A stretch of DNA of 14,780 bases from Rhodospirillales bacterium (GCA_020638395.1 JACKIP010000018.1:1-14780), one strand, 5' to 3'. Shown: positions 7,065-14,312, counted from the stretch's first letter. The notes: a model not told the origin generated them from the letters alone. Made by a program: numbers and translations.

Positions 7065-7712
7065 ATGAATATTACAACAGGACAAATCAGAGGTGCTCGT
7101 GGAATCTTGAACTGGAGCCAATCGGATCTCTCTGATAAAACAGGGATTTCCACGACATCGATTGGAGCCATTGAAAATGGCAATACCCAGCCGCGGGAAA
7201 ACACCCTCAGAATTATTCGCGAAACATTCGAAATGAACGGCATTGAGTTCATTGATAATGGCGTGCGCCTGCAATCCGGGCAGGTTCATACCTATCGGGG
7301 AGAAAAAGGATTTCAGGAGTTTTTTGATTACGTCCTGAAGGTGCTGCAGAAACAGGGCGGCGAGGTCTATATCAGCAATGTGGATGAAGATGATTTCGTT
7401 CGCTGGGGCGGCGGGCATGCACAACCGCATATGCGCCGCACAACCGATGCTAAAAATATCCGATATAAAATCCTTTTAAAAGAAGGCGATACCCGCTATC
7501 GCGATTCAGAACTCTGTGAATATAAATGGATTCCAAAGTCACAGTTTATTCCGGTTCCCTTCTATTTGTTTGCCAATCACCTTGCGATCATCCTGTTTGA
7601 TCCGGAACCGGATATTGTCGTGCTTCACAATCCAATCATTGCCGAAGCCTATAAACGGCAATTCTTTGCTTACTGGGAAAAAGCCGCGATTGACCTTAAT
7701 GAGATAAAATAA
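7065..7712 (+). CDS. XRE-family HTH regulator with putative C-terminal sensor domain
   Basis: The 215-residue protein begins with a Cro/C1-type helix-turn-helix (about residues 5-60). Typical features are QIRGARGILNWSQSDLSDKTG followed by STTSIGAIENG and a third helix with TLRIIRETFE. The remaining 150 residues form a separate domain. Its end, with IPVPFYLFANHLAIILFDP then a hydrophobic strand and NPIIAEAYKRQFFAYWE, resembles the effector domain of TrmB-like and PLD-fold regulators; that similarity is by eye only. No HKD catalytic motif is seen, so a ligand-sensing rather than enzymatic role is inferred. ATG 7065 is chosen because the HTH begins immediately after; the frame is open to a TTG at 7002. 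It is divergent from mraZ and lies upstream of ftsZ. Its target genes are unknown. Confidence 0.85.
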   Translation: MNITTGQIRGARGILNWSQSDLSDKTGISTTSIGAIENGNTQPRENTLRIIRETFEMNGIEFIDNGVRLQSGQVHTYRGEKGFQEFFDYVLKVLQKQGGEVYISNVDEDDFVRWGGGHAQPHMRRTTDAKNIRYKILLKEGDTRYRDSELCEYKWIPKSQFIPVPFYLFANHLAIILFDPEPDIVVLHNPIIAEAYKRQFFAYWEKAAIDLNEIK

Positions 7713-7744
7713 AATAGCTCTTTCGCCCTCCTCCCTTTCCCGTT

Positions 7745-7750
7745 TATACT
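7745..7750 (+). promoter_or_regulatory. -10 element abutting the 7757 start codon
   Basis: TATACT (five of six matches to TATAAT) ends six bases before the ATG at 7757. The -35 is poor. Transcription from it would start at or next to the ATG, and no Shine-Dalgarno is present, so the mRNA may be leaderless. Confidence 0.4.
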
Positions 7751-7756
7751 TGCGTC

Positions 7757-8128
7757 ATGAGCACCACAGATCTTGACGGCACCTACCTGATTACAACCAC
7801 CAGCTCCTATGCCGGCCCTCTGAAGAAAAACAGCGACGGAATCACCGAGATCAAAAACGGGCAAACGCGCCGCACCGATGAAAGCGGTTGCGAGTGGACG
7901 AGCACGTTTACAATCCTGAGCGATACCGAAGTCAAAATGACGTCCGTCGCCGACCCGACCAACGCGCCGGCAGACTTTGCCCTGACCCGGCCGAACGGCA
8001 CGCCGACCCGAGATCCCGTAACCTATGAAACCATTCTGAAACTCCAACAAAAAGACACCCGCATTCAGATGAGCGGACAAATTGAATATGGCAATGATAT
8101 TGTATTTTTAACCATGCGCAAAAAATGA
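7757..8128 (+). CDS. Uncharacterised 123-residue protein
   Basis: I do not recognise the family. The protein lacks a signal peptide or membrane segment and has a polar, Thr/Ser-rich composition. Alternating residues suggest mainly beta strands (TYLITTTSSYAG, WTSTFTILSDTEVKMTSV, IQMSGQIEYGNDIVFLTMRKK), compatible with a small beta-barrel or beta-sandwich, perhaps lipocalin-like; this is only a pattern-based guess. Codon use resembles the neighbouring genes, and the ATG sits next to a plausible -10 element, so the gene is probably real. It lies 44 bases after the XRE regulator on the same strand and 230 bases before ftsZ. No function can be inferred from context. Confidence 0.65.
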   Translation: MSTTDLDGTYLITTTSSYAGPLKKNSDGITEIKNGQTRRTDESGCEWTSTFTILSDTEVKMTSVADPTNAPADFALTRPNGTPTRDPVTYETILKLQQKDTRIQMSGQIEYGNDIVFLTMRKK

Positions 8129-8138
8129 ACTTTTTGCG

Positions 8139-8162
8139 TGGGAAGATTATCAACTTTTCCCA
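8139..8162. other. Inverted repeat after the 7757 gene
   Basis: TGGGAA (8139-8144) and TTCCCA (8157-8162) form a 6-base-pair stem with a 12-base loop. It lies just past the stop at 8128 and has no T-run, so it is at best a weak 3' hairpin. Each arm also contains a TGGGA half-site of the kind bound by MraZ, but isolated half-sites are weak evidence. Confidence 0.25.
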
Positions 8163-8201
8163 TGACAGAAAAATCTGTTCGCACCCGATGTTTTCCCCGA
8201 C

Positions 8202-8210
8202 TTATCCACA
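8202..8210 (+). promoter_or_regulatory. Perfect DnaA box upstream of ftsZ
   Basis: TTATCCACA matches the strongest DnaA-box sequence and lies 149 bases before the ftsZ start. DnaA is known to activate ftsZ in Caulobacter, so a similar link is plausible here but untested. Confidence 0.5.
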
Positions 8211-8264
8211 GAAAAATGGCTCCGGCCCTCTTCCCGTATTGGAAACTCTATGAGAGAATTTTCT

Positions 8265-8280
8265 TATAAATCGGTGATTC
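8265..8280 (+). promoter_or_regulatory. Candidate ftsZ promoter with GANTC site
   Basis: TATAAA (8265-8270) is a fair -10 element. GATTC (8276-8280), a GANTC target of CcrM-type adenine methylases, falls where transcription would start, about 80 bases before the ftsZ ATG. No good -35 is seen (TTGGAA at 8239-8244 is 20 bases away). In Caulobacter, ftsZ is known to respond to GANTC methylation and GcrA. Confidence 0.3.
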
Positions 8281-8358
8281 TCAACTGACCTGCTTTCACT
8301 GCCCGCCAGCTTCCCGGCGGTCATCATAATGACTATTAAAAAAACGGAGACTTTTGTC

Positions 8359-10068
8359 ATGGCCCTGAATATTCGCATACAACCACAACAGCCCTCCCCC
8401 GCCACACATTTAGCGCCAAAAATCTGTATTTTCGGTGTCGGTGGTGGTGGTGTGAACTCCGTAAATAATATGGTGACAGAGAACATTGAAGGCGTGGAAC
8501 TGTTTGCCTGTAACTCAGATGCCCAGTCTCTTGATAAATCTCTTTGCCCGAATAAAATCCAGCTGGGACCTGATGTCACCGGAGGTCTGGGGGCCGGCGC
8601 ACGCCCGGAGGTCGGTCGGGCCGCCGCAGAAGAATCCCTCGAAGAAGTCATGAACTACATCCGCGATGCCAATATGGTCTTTATTACCGCCGGCATGGGC
8701 GGAGGTACCGGAACAGGAGCCGCGCCGATTATTGCAAAGGCCTGTCGGGAACAGGGCATCCTGACCGTTGGTGTTGTGACAAAACCGTTCCATTTCGAAG
8801 GAACGCACCGGATGCGCGTTGCCGAAGCTGGCATTGAAGAAATGCAGCAATATGTCGATACGCTGATTGTCATTCCGAACCAGAACCTGTTCCGCGTGGC
8901 CAACGAAAAAACAACCTTTGCCGAAGCCTTCAAGATGGCGGATAGCGTTCTGCAATCCGGCGTGCGCGGCGTGACGGACCTGATGGTTATGCCGGGCCTG
9001 ATTAACCTGGACTTTGCCGATATTCGCTCCGCCATGCTAGATCAGGGAAAAGCCATGTTAGGCACGGGAGAAGCCAGTGGAGAGCGCCGCGCCATAGAAG
9101 CCGCCGAAGCCGCCATTAACAACCCGCTTCTGGATGACGTGTCCATGAAAGGGGCCAAAGGCGTGATTATCAACATCACCGGCGGATATGACATGACTCT
9201 GTTCGAAGCAGATGAAGCCTGTAACCGCATCCGTGACGAAGTAGACCCGGAAGCCAACATCATTTTTGGATCGACTTTTGACGAAACCATGGACGGCGTT
9301 ATTCGCGTTTCCGTCATCGCGACGGGAATCGATCAGGGAAACAAAGCAAAACGCCCGTCCGGAAATAATTTTGATTTCAACAAAATTCCGGCAACGCGGC
9401 TGCACAACCAAAAGACAGCCCCTGCGCTGCAACAACCGCAAGCTGAAACGGTAAAGGCGACTGCCGAGCTGCAGGAACAACAGGCAGAAAGAACTGAGCT
9501 CTCTGCTCCCGCAGTTGCACAGGCAGCTCCGGCTCCGTCCCGTACCCCGTTCACACAGGCAACGGGACCGGAACAACAACGAACAACCGCGACCACGTCT
9601 TCGCCGTCCACAACGCCGCGTGCGACGCGATACAACGACTCTTTCATTCCTCCGGCTCCGGTTGAAATTGAAAAGAACGAATATTATGCCCAAACAGCGG
9701 CATATCAGCCGACACCAGCCCCGGTCTCCCGTCCGGTTGCTCCGGTTGCCCCTGCGGAGAATGCTCCGGCAACGCCTCAGAGCGGTTATACCCTGCGGCC
9801 TCCGGTTCCCGCCACAACATCGCCATCTCATATGACGGATGAGAGACAAAGACGGACGGGCCCCTCCTTCCTGGAGCGGATCACGACCCTGACGCAAACC
9901 GTCAGAGGGGGCAATCATGCAGGGCACCCATCTTCTCCTGCACAGCCGCCTGTTCCGCAAACTCCAATGCAGGGAAGTCTGGCGATCGACACGCCATCGG
10001 CAAAGCCGCAGGCACGAGATGAAAATGATCTGGATATTCCAGCATTCCTCAGACGTCAGGCCAATTAA
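8359..10068 (+). CDS. ftsZ: Cell division GTPase FtsZ
   Basis: FtsZ is the tubulin-like GTPase that forms the division ring at midcell. The 569-residue protein has the GTPase domain at about residues 20-328, with FGVGGGGVNSVNNM (26-38), the signature GGGTGTG (114-120) and the catalytic T7 loop NLDFADIR (216-223). A very long disordered linker rich in Pro, Gln, Ala and Thr follows (about 331-553). The conserved C-terminal peptide LDIPAFLRRQ ends the protein; it is the docking site for FtsA and other partners. The long linker resembles that of other alphaproteobacteria. ATG 8359 is chosen over the in-frame ATG 8329 because GGAG (8346-8349) lies nine bases before it. Unusually, ftsZ is separate from ftsQ and ftsA and faces away from the dcw operon. 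Confidence 0.98.
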   Translation: MALNIRIQPQQPSPATHLAPKICIFGVGGGGVNSVNNMVTENIEGVELFACNSDAQSLDKSLCPNKIQLGPDVTGGLGAGARPEVGRAAAEESLEEVMNYIRDANMVFITAGMGGGTGTGAAPIIAKACREQGILTVGVVTKPFHFEGTHRMRVAEAGIEEMQQYVDTLIVIPNQNLFRVANEKTTFAEAFKMADSVLQSGVRGVTDLMVMPGLINLDFADIRSAMLDQGKAMLGTGEASGERRAIEAAEAAINNPLLDDVSMKGAKGVIINITGGYDMTLFEADEACNRIRDEVDPEANIIFGSTFDETMDGVIRVSVIATGIDQGNKAKRPSGNNFDFNKIPATRLHNQKTAPALQQPQAETVKATAELQEQQAERTELSAPAVAQAAPAPSRTPFTQATGPEQQRTTATTSSPSTTPRATRYNDSFIPPAPVEIEKNEYYAQTAAYQPTPAPVSRPVAPVAPAENAPATPQSGYTLRPPVPATTSPSHMTDERQRRTGPSFLERITTLTQTVRGGNHAGHPSSPAQPPVPQTPMQGSLAIDTPSAKPQARDENDLDIPAFLRRQAN

Positions 10069-10078
10069 AATTTGACTG

Positions 10079-10113
10079 CAGGGAAACCCGTCGCGCGATT
10101 CCGGGCTTCCCTG
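10079..10113 (+). terminator. Hairpin after ftsZ, possible terminator without U-tract
   Basis: CAGGGAA (10079-10085) pairs with TTCCCTG (10107-10113), and CCCG (10087-10090) pairs with CGGG (10102-10105) across one mismatch. This strong 11-base-pair stem starts ten bases past the ftsZ stop. No T-run follows on the plus strand, so it may protect the 3' end or pause polymerase rather than terminate alone. Confidence 0.45.
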
Positions 10114-10126
10114 TAGCATGACAGCT

Positions 10127-10226
10127 CCGTCGTTCCGGGGCACAGGCGAAGAATATTTTCCTTACAAAGAGATCTCAGGTCTTTTGCCTATGACTCAGGA
10201 GGTGAGCCTGGACTTTTGCGGATTGT
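10127..10226. repeat. Decayed copy of MITE/REP-like palindromic repeat
   Basis: The order of blocks follows the repeat at 10835-10965: CCGTCGTTCC, AGGCGAAGAAT, AGGTCTTTTGCCTATG, CTCAGGAGGTGAG and a right end TTTTGCGGATTGTT. Similarity is partial and the left terminal inverted repeat is not recognisable, so this is an old, degenerate copy. It fills much of the gap between ftsZ and the PH-domain gene. Confidence 0.5.
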
Positions 10227-10277
10227 TCTACAATATCTACTCTTGTATTTCTTCCATTTTTTTGAAATGAATAGATC

Positions 10278-10823
10278 ATGGGTTTTATTACAAAAAATGT
10301 TGTTGGAGAGGGCGAGCGCCTCATTTACAAAGCAAAGATTCACTGGATTTATGTGCTGAAAGGCTTTGTGTGGCTGGTTTTTTGTGTTGTTCTGGGATTT
10401 CTTCTGGAACATTATATGTGGCGGGAATATCTGGATTTATCCATGAACGGTAACCCGGTTCTGGATAGTGCCATGCAGACACTCTTCAACTACCCCCTGC
10501 CCTTTTTTCTTTTTTCGCTGTTGGGCATTGTTATTTTTTTCATTTACGCCTTGAAGATGTATACGTCCGAGGTCGCCCTGACCAATACCCGCCTGATTTA
10601 TAAAACCGGCTGGATCAATGTTGAAGTAGATGAAATCGAATTTTCAGAAATTCTTGGAGAAAAAATCCACCACGGTCCTCTTGGAAAATTTCTGGGTTGT
10701 GGTTCGGTGCATATGGACGCCCGCTTTATCGGGGATGTTTATCTGCCGTTTATTTCAAAACCTTATAAACTGCTTCGTGCTCTGCACAAAGCACGCGGGC
10801 AGATGCACGATCCGTTATCGTAG
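10278..10823 (+). CDS. Membrane protein with bacterial PH domain (bPH2/YdbS-like)
   Basis: The 181-residue protein has two membrane segments (about residues 25-45 and 72-93), joined by a loop of roughly 26 residues, and then a bacterial PH domain (about 95-170). The PH part shows the usual opening EVALTNTRLIYKTGWIN and the later turn LGKFLGCGSVHMD, typical of the bPH2 (DUF304) family. Such domains probably sit at the cytoplasmic membrane face; their biochemical role is mostly unknown. The ATG at 10278 has no strong ribosome site, but the conserved first residues (FITKNVVGEGERLIYKAK) fit this start. It follows ftsZ by 209 bases, filled by a hairpin and a repeat, so co-transcription with ftsZ is unlikely. 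Confidence 0.85.
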   Translation: MGFITKNVVGEGERLIYKAKIHWIYVLKGFVWLVFCVVLGFLLEHYMWREYLDLSMNGNPVLDSAMQTLFNYPLPFFLFSLLGIVIFFIYALKMYTSEVALTNTRLIYKTGWINVEVDEIEFSEILGEKIHHGPLGKFLGCGSVHMDARFIGDVYLPFISKPYKLLRALHKARGQMHDPLS

Positions 10824-10834
10824 AGTTTTTCGAT

Positions 10835-10965
10835 CAATCTGCTGAAAAAGTCGAAAGACAACAAAAACCGTCATTCTGAGCGTAGCGAAGAATCTTTTTT
10901 ATCAACAGGTTAAGATCCTTCGCCTATGGATCAGGATGGCGAGTCCGAATTTTTTTAGCAGACTG
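10835..10965. repeat. MITE-like element with nested inverted repeats
   Basis: Outer ends CAATCTGCTGAAAAA (10835-10849) and TTTTTTAGCAGACTG (10951-10965) are inverted repeats matching at 13 of 15 positions. Inside, CATTCTGAGCGTAGCGAAGAA (first arm, about 10869-10896) and a second arm (10912-10942) form another long imperfect inverted repeat. There is no coding capacity. The 131-base element almost fills the 150-base gap between two convergent genes and may double as a two-way terminator. No clear target-site duplication is seen. Confidence 0.65.
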
Positions 10966-10973
10966 TTAGACTC

Positions 10974-11549
10974 TTACCCAAAATTTCCGGGAATAAGTTC
11001 AGACAAGGGCGGTGTGTAGGCGTCCCCGCTTCTGATCTTGCGCAATGGCTCATTGATTTCGTTCATAAAGAACGCAAACATTTCTGTACTCTTGACATTT
11101 AAATAGGTTTTCAAATCCAAAATACGAGAGAGCGCCTGAAGGGCTTGTATTTCCGGCGGAAGATCCCCGGTTTGTTGCTCCGGGGACGGGTTATAGTGTC
11201 TAGCATGACGGCCAAGAACAGAATCGAGTTTCATCAACTCCCTGTTACAGGCTGTATAGACCTCAGTGAATCTGGCGCGATCCGAAGCGTCGATTGATGA
11301 ATCATTAAGCCATTTATCAATCAATTCCAGTCCCTCTCGAACGGGATGAAGATCCATGTTTTCTTGCTCTGAGCGCTCAAATATGGCCGCCAATTTCTGA
11401 TTGTGCGGATTATCGGAATTGCCAACGGACTTTTTCGTGACACATTCCGGCCCATTCCTCGCCATATCTCTGATAAGCTTATAATCCGCAAGAAAGTCAG
11501 TAGCCTGCTGCTTTAACATCAGTTCCGCATATTTTTTATGGGACGTCAT
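10974..11549 (-). CDS. Uncharacterised helical protein, 191 residues
   Basis: I do not recognise the family. The protein is hydrophilic, has no signal peptide or membrane segment, and looks almost entirely alpha-helical with many charged residues (for example YAELMLKQQATDFLADYKLI near the start). ATG 11549 is chosen because AAGAGG lies six bases upstream; an in-frame ATG at 11564 has no ribosome site and would add five residues. The stop lies eight bases from the terminal repeat of the element at 10835-10965. It follows nuoG on the same strand after a 50-base gap, so the two might be co-transcribed, but nothing in the sequence suggests a role in complex I. The base composition is somewhat more AT-rich than nuoG. 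Confidence 0.6.
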   Translation of the reverse strand: MTSHKKYAELMLKQQATDFLADYKLIRDMARNGPECVTKKSVGNSDNPHNQKLAAIFERSEQENMDLHPVREGLELIDKWLNDSSIDASDRARFTEVYTACNRELMKLDSVLGRHARHYNPSPEQQTGDLPPEIQALQALSRILDLKTYLNVKSTEMFAFFMNEINEPLRKIRSGDAYTPPLSELIPGNFG

Positions 11550-11599
11550 ATCATACCTCTTCATTATTATGGTACGCGGGGCGCACCTGTTATGTATTT

Positions 11600-13696
11600 T
11601 TACTCTGCCGCCTCTTTCAGAGGAACTGCCGGCACAAACGCCTCTTCACAGGCGCGCATAATCTGCGATGCACGCGCCACGGAATTGGTTGCATAGTACC
11701 CGCTCTTTGAAGTAAATGCAAAAATTTGTGCCTCAGCAGGAAGAACTGCTCTCTTTCCTGCTGCCGCAGATGTCCAGAGTGCCGGGATAATATCCCCCAG
11801 ATGGACCAAATGCGGAGCCGTCGCATAAATATGCGTCCGCAGTTGTTTTAGATTGTCATACGACAGAGGCGCTTTCAGAACATATTCCGATAAGGCCCGC
11901 AAGATCTTCCAGTCTTCTTTGGCCTCTCCCGGAGGGAATACCGCGCGCCATCCCTCCTGTACGCGTCCTTCCAAATTCACATAAAGCGCGTCTTTTTCCG
12001 TATAGGCCGACCCGGGCAATATGACATCAGCCATCGCTGCGCCGCGGTCCCCGTGGTGCCCCTGATAGATCACAAAGGTATTCCAGCCGATTTCAGAGCG
12101 GGCATCAAATTCATCTGCACCTAGCAAATACAGCGCTTTGATCGAACCGTCTCTGGTTCCTGCGAGAATGTCAGAAAACCCTTTGCCTGTTTTTTCCTGC
12201 GGGACGAACCCGATATCCAGTCCGCCAACACGCGAAGCCGCCGTCTGTAACAGATTAAATCCATTCCAGTTGTCTTTAATAACGCCGAGCTTTTCTGCGG
12301 CCTCCATCGCATAGGCATGCAGCGCAGCACCGCCCTCTCCTGTAAACAGGTGCGCGCCAAAAATAATCATCGGGCGCTGCGCCTCTTTAAAAATCTTGGC
12401 AAATCCGCTGCGGGCCTTCATAAATTTTTCAAGATCCGCCCAGCCATCGCCCAGATGCTCATAAGGATAGGTCAGATCGACGGCGTCGCCGATCAGAGCA
12501 ATTTTAGTCCGGTGATCCAGCCAGTTCTTACGAATGCGCGCATTGACCATCGTTGCTTCATAACGAGGATTGGCCCCCACGATCAAAATCGCATCGGCCT
12601 CCTCAATCCCGGCAATCGTTGTATTAAAGAGATATCCGGCCCGGTTTGACGGATCATAGGTTGTACCATCTGTCCGGCAATCCAGATGCGGAGATCCCAG
12701 CCCGGTCATCAAATCTTTTAGCGCCGTCATCGACTCCAGATCGCAAAGATCGCCCGCCAGAGCCGCAATTTCAGATCCTTTCAGGCCTTTTAATTTTTCC
12801 GCAATAAAAGAAAAAGCTTCCGGCCAGCCGCACTCTTCCAGTTGATTGGTTTGGGGATTGCGGAGCCATGGACGATCCAGACGCCGTTTCGTCAGCCCGT
12901 CATAGGCATAGCGGGTTTTATCGGAAATCCATTCCTCATTGATATCTTCATGCAGGCGCGGCAAAATACGCAAGACTTCGCCGCTGCGGCTGTCAATCCG
13001 GATGTTGGACCCGACGGCATCCATGACATCCACAGACTGGGTTTTCACCAGCTCCCACGGGCGGGCTTTAAATGCATAGGGCTTGCTGGTCAAGGCACCA
13101 ACCGGGCAGACATCGACCAGATTGCCGGAAAGCTCGGTATCAACCGCCTGTTCAATAAAGGTTCCAATCTCGGCATCTTCCCCGCGGTTAAGCTGCCCCA
13201 ATGTCTCAACACCGGCAATCTCCTCGGCAAAACGCACACACCGCGTACAGTTAATGCAACGGGTCATGATGGTTTTAATAATCGGGCCAAGTTCTTTATT
13301 CGGCACCGCCCGCTTATTCTCCGCATAACGGGAGCGGTCAAACCCGTATGCCACGGCCTGATCCTGCAAATCACACTCGCCGCCCTGATCGCAAATCGGG
13401 CAATCCAGCGGGTGGTTAATCAGCATCATTTCCATGACGCCCTTACGCGCTTTTTGTACCATCTCCGAATCGGTGTGAACCTCCATCCCGTCCGCACAGG
13501 ACATCGCGCAAGACGCCGCCGGTTTGGGAGGGCCGCCCTTTACCTCGACCAGACACATCCGGCAATTCGCCGGGACGCTTAAGCGTCCGTGATAGCAAAA
13601 ATGCGGAATTTCAACCCCCAGCATTTCAGCCGCCTGCAAAATGCTGGTGCCTTTTTCGACTTCGATTTCTGTTCCGTTAATGGTGAGTGTGGGCAT
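11600..13696 (-). CDS. nuoG: NADH-quinone oxidoreductase subunit G (NuoG)
   Basis: NuoG is the large iron-sulfur subunit of the peripheral arm of respiratory complex I. The 698-residue protein starts with a 2Fe-2S ferredoxin domain (ligands C34, C45, C48, C63). It continues with the His/Cys N5 cluster motif NHPLDCPICDQGGECDL (H95, C99, C102, C108) and the N4 cluster with C147, C150, C153 and C197. A molybdopterin-oxidoreductase-like domain follows from about residue 215; it carries no cofactor in this family. The additional N7 cysteines found in Escherichia and Thermus are absent after residue 215, as in mitochondria and most alphaproteobacteria. ATG 13696 is chosen because the frame upstream offers only TTG 13720. 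Unusually, neither nuoF nor nuoH is next to it. Confidence 0.97.
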   Translation of the reverse strand: MPTLTINGTEIEVEKGTSILQAAEMLGVEIPHFCYHGRLSVPANCRMCLVEVKGGPPKPAASCAMSCADGMEVHTDSEMVQKARKGVMEMMLINHPLDCPICDQGGECDLQDQAVAYGFDRSRYAENKRAVPNKELGPIIKTIMTRCINCTRCVRFAEEIAGVETLGQLNRGEDAEIGTFIEQAVDTELSGNLVDVCPVGALTSKPYAFKARPWELVKTQSVDVMDAVGSNIRIDSRSGEVLRILPRLHEDINEEWISDKTRYAYDGLTKRRLDRPWLRNPQTNQLEECGWPEAFSFIAEKLKGLKGSEIAALAGDLCDLESMTALKDLMTGLGSPHLDCRTDGTTYDPSNRAGYLFNTTIAGIEEADAILIVGANPRYEATMVNARIRKNWLDHRTKIALIGDAVDLTYPYEHLGDGWADLEKFMKARSGFAKIFKEAQRPMIIFGAHLFTGEGGAALHAYAMEAAEKLGVIKDNWNGFNLLQTAASRVGGLDIGFVPQEKTGKGFSDILAGTRDGSIKALYLLGADEFDARSEIGWNTFVIYQGHHGDRGAAMADVILPGSAYTEKDALYVNLEGRVQEGWRAVFPPGEAKEDWKILRALSEYVLKAPLSYDNLKQLRTHIYATAPHLVHLGDIIPALWTSAAAGKRAVLPAEAQIFAFTSKSGYYATNSVARASQIMRACEEAFVPAVPLKEAAE

Positions 13697-13732
13697 GGTC
13701 TTACTTATGTTGTTACGCAATCATATTAATCA

Positions 13733-13767
13733 TCATCCCGCGTGAAGTCGAGGGATCTTATCAAGAT
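13733..13767. repeat. Partial copy of the palindromic repeat family upstream of nuoG
   Basis: TCATCCCGCGTGAAGTCGAG then GGATCTTATCAAGAT parallels the left arm of the element at 10835-10965 (TCATTCTGAGCGTAGCGAAG, then AATCTT and ATCA). It is one arm only, with gaps, so assignment to the same family is tentative. It lies in the 120-base gap between nuoG and the gene ending at 13817. Confidence 0.4.
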
Positions 13768-13816
13768 TTAGCACGAAGAAATGAAGGCGCGAAGGAGAAA
13801 ATATTATCTGAAGGGA

Positions 13817-14305
13817 TTAGTCGAGCCTAAGAACCATGCCCGCTGTAATCGGCCGGGAACGAAAATACATGACGTACCCTTCCTGGGTTGGATCGTCAGG
13901 AACAAATGCTTCTTTCGCGAAGTAACATCTTTCCGCTTCCGACCAGAAAATCTGCAAATCCGCCTGATCAGTTGACAGGGAGTGATCGCCCTCACTATCG
14001 AGAGATGCCTTACCGCAATGCGTTTCAACCGGCCTCAGATTTTCCAGGGACGGCATGTCTCCTTCATCAATGATGGAACAATAAAGCGGCGGCAGGGCCG
14101 GATCGTCAATCAGATACCAACGGTATGGCGGCTCTGTCGTCTGTCCGTCCACCGCACGTTCAAACGTGTAACTCAGCCAGCGCTGTTCGCCTTGTTGCCG
14201 GTTAATGAGCTTATAGGCATCAATTCCCACCAGTTCAGATGTCCCGTCCAGAAATCCGGGCGTTTGAATGGTGTCGCCAATATTGAATGGTGGGTTAAAG
14301 CGCAT
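13817..14305 (-). CDS. Uncharacterised 162-residue protein
   Basis: I cannot assign a family with confidence. The protein is acidic and soluble-looking, with no signal peptide or membrane segment. Repeated aromatic strand-like pieces (RWLSYTFER, YRWYLIDD, YVMYFRSRPI) suggest a mostly beta fold, loosely reminiscent of small DUF4178-type domains; this resemblance is weak. The ATG at 14305 has no Shine-Dalgarno, but a near-perfect sigma70 promoter ends seven bases before it, so the mRNA is probably leaderless and the start well placed. It lies upstream of nuoG on the same strand, separated by 120 bases that contain a repeat fragment. Nothing links it functionally to nuoG. Confidence 0.65.
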   Translation of the reverse strand: MRFNPPFNIGDTIQTPGFLDGTSELVGIDAYKLINRQQGEQRWLSYTFERAVDGQTTEPPYRWYLIDDPALPPLYCSIIDEGDMPSLENLRPVETHCGKASLDSEGDHSLSTDQADLQIFWSEAERCYFAKEAFVPDDPTQEGYVMYFRSRPITAGMVLRLD

Positions 14306-14312
14306 GTATCAA

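Noticed and set aside
9058..10143. 361-codon open frame on the minus strand across ftsZ
   Set aside because: It is antisense to the well-supported ftsZ, is extremely rich in Arg, Cys and Ser, and shows no family features. It is a shadow of the ftsZ linker codon pattern.
12842..13582. 246-codon open frame on the plus strand across nuoG
   Set aside because: It lies wholly antisense to conserved iron-sulfur domain codons of nuoG and has no recognisable protein features.
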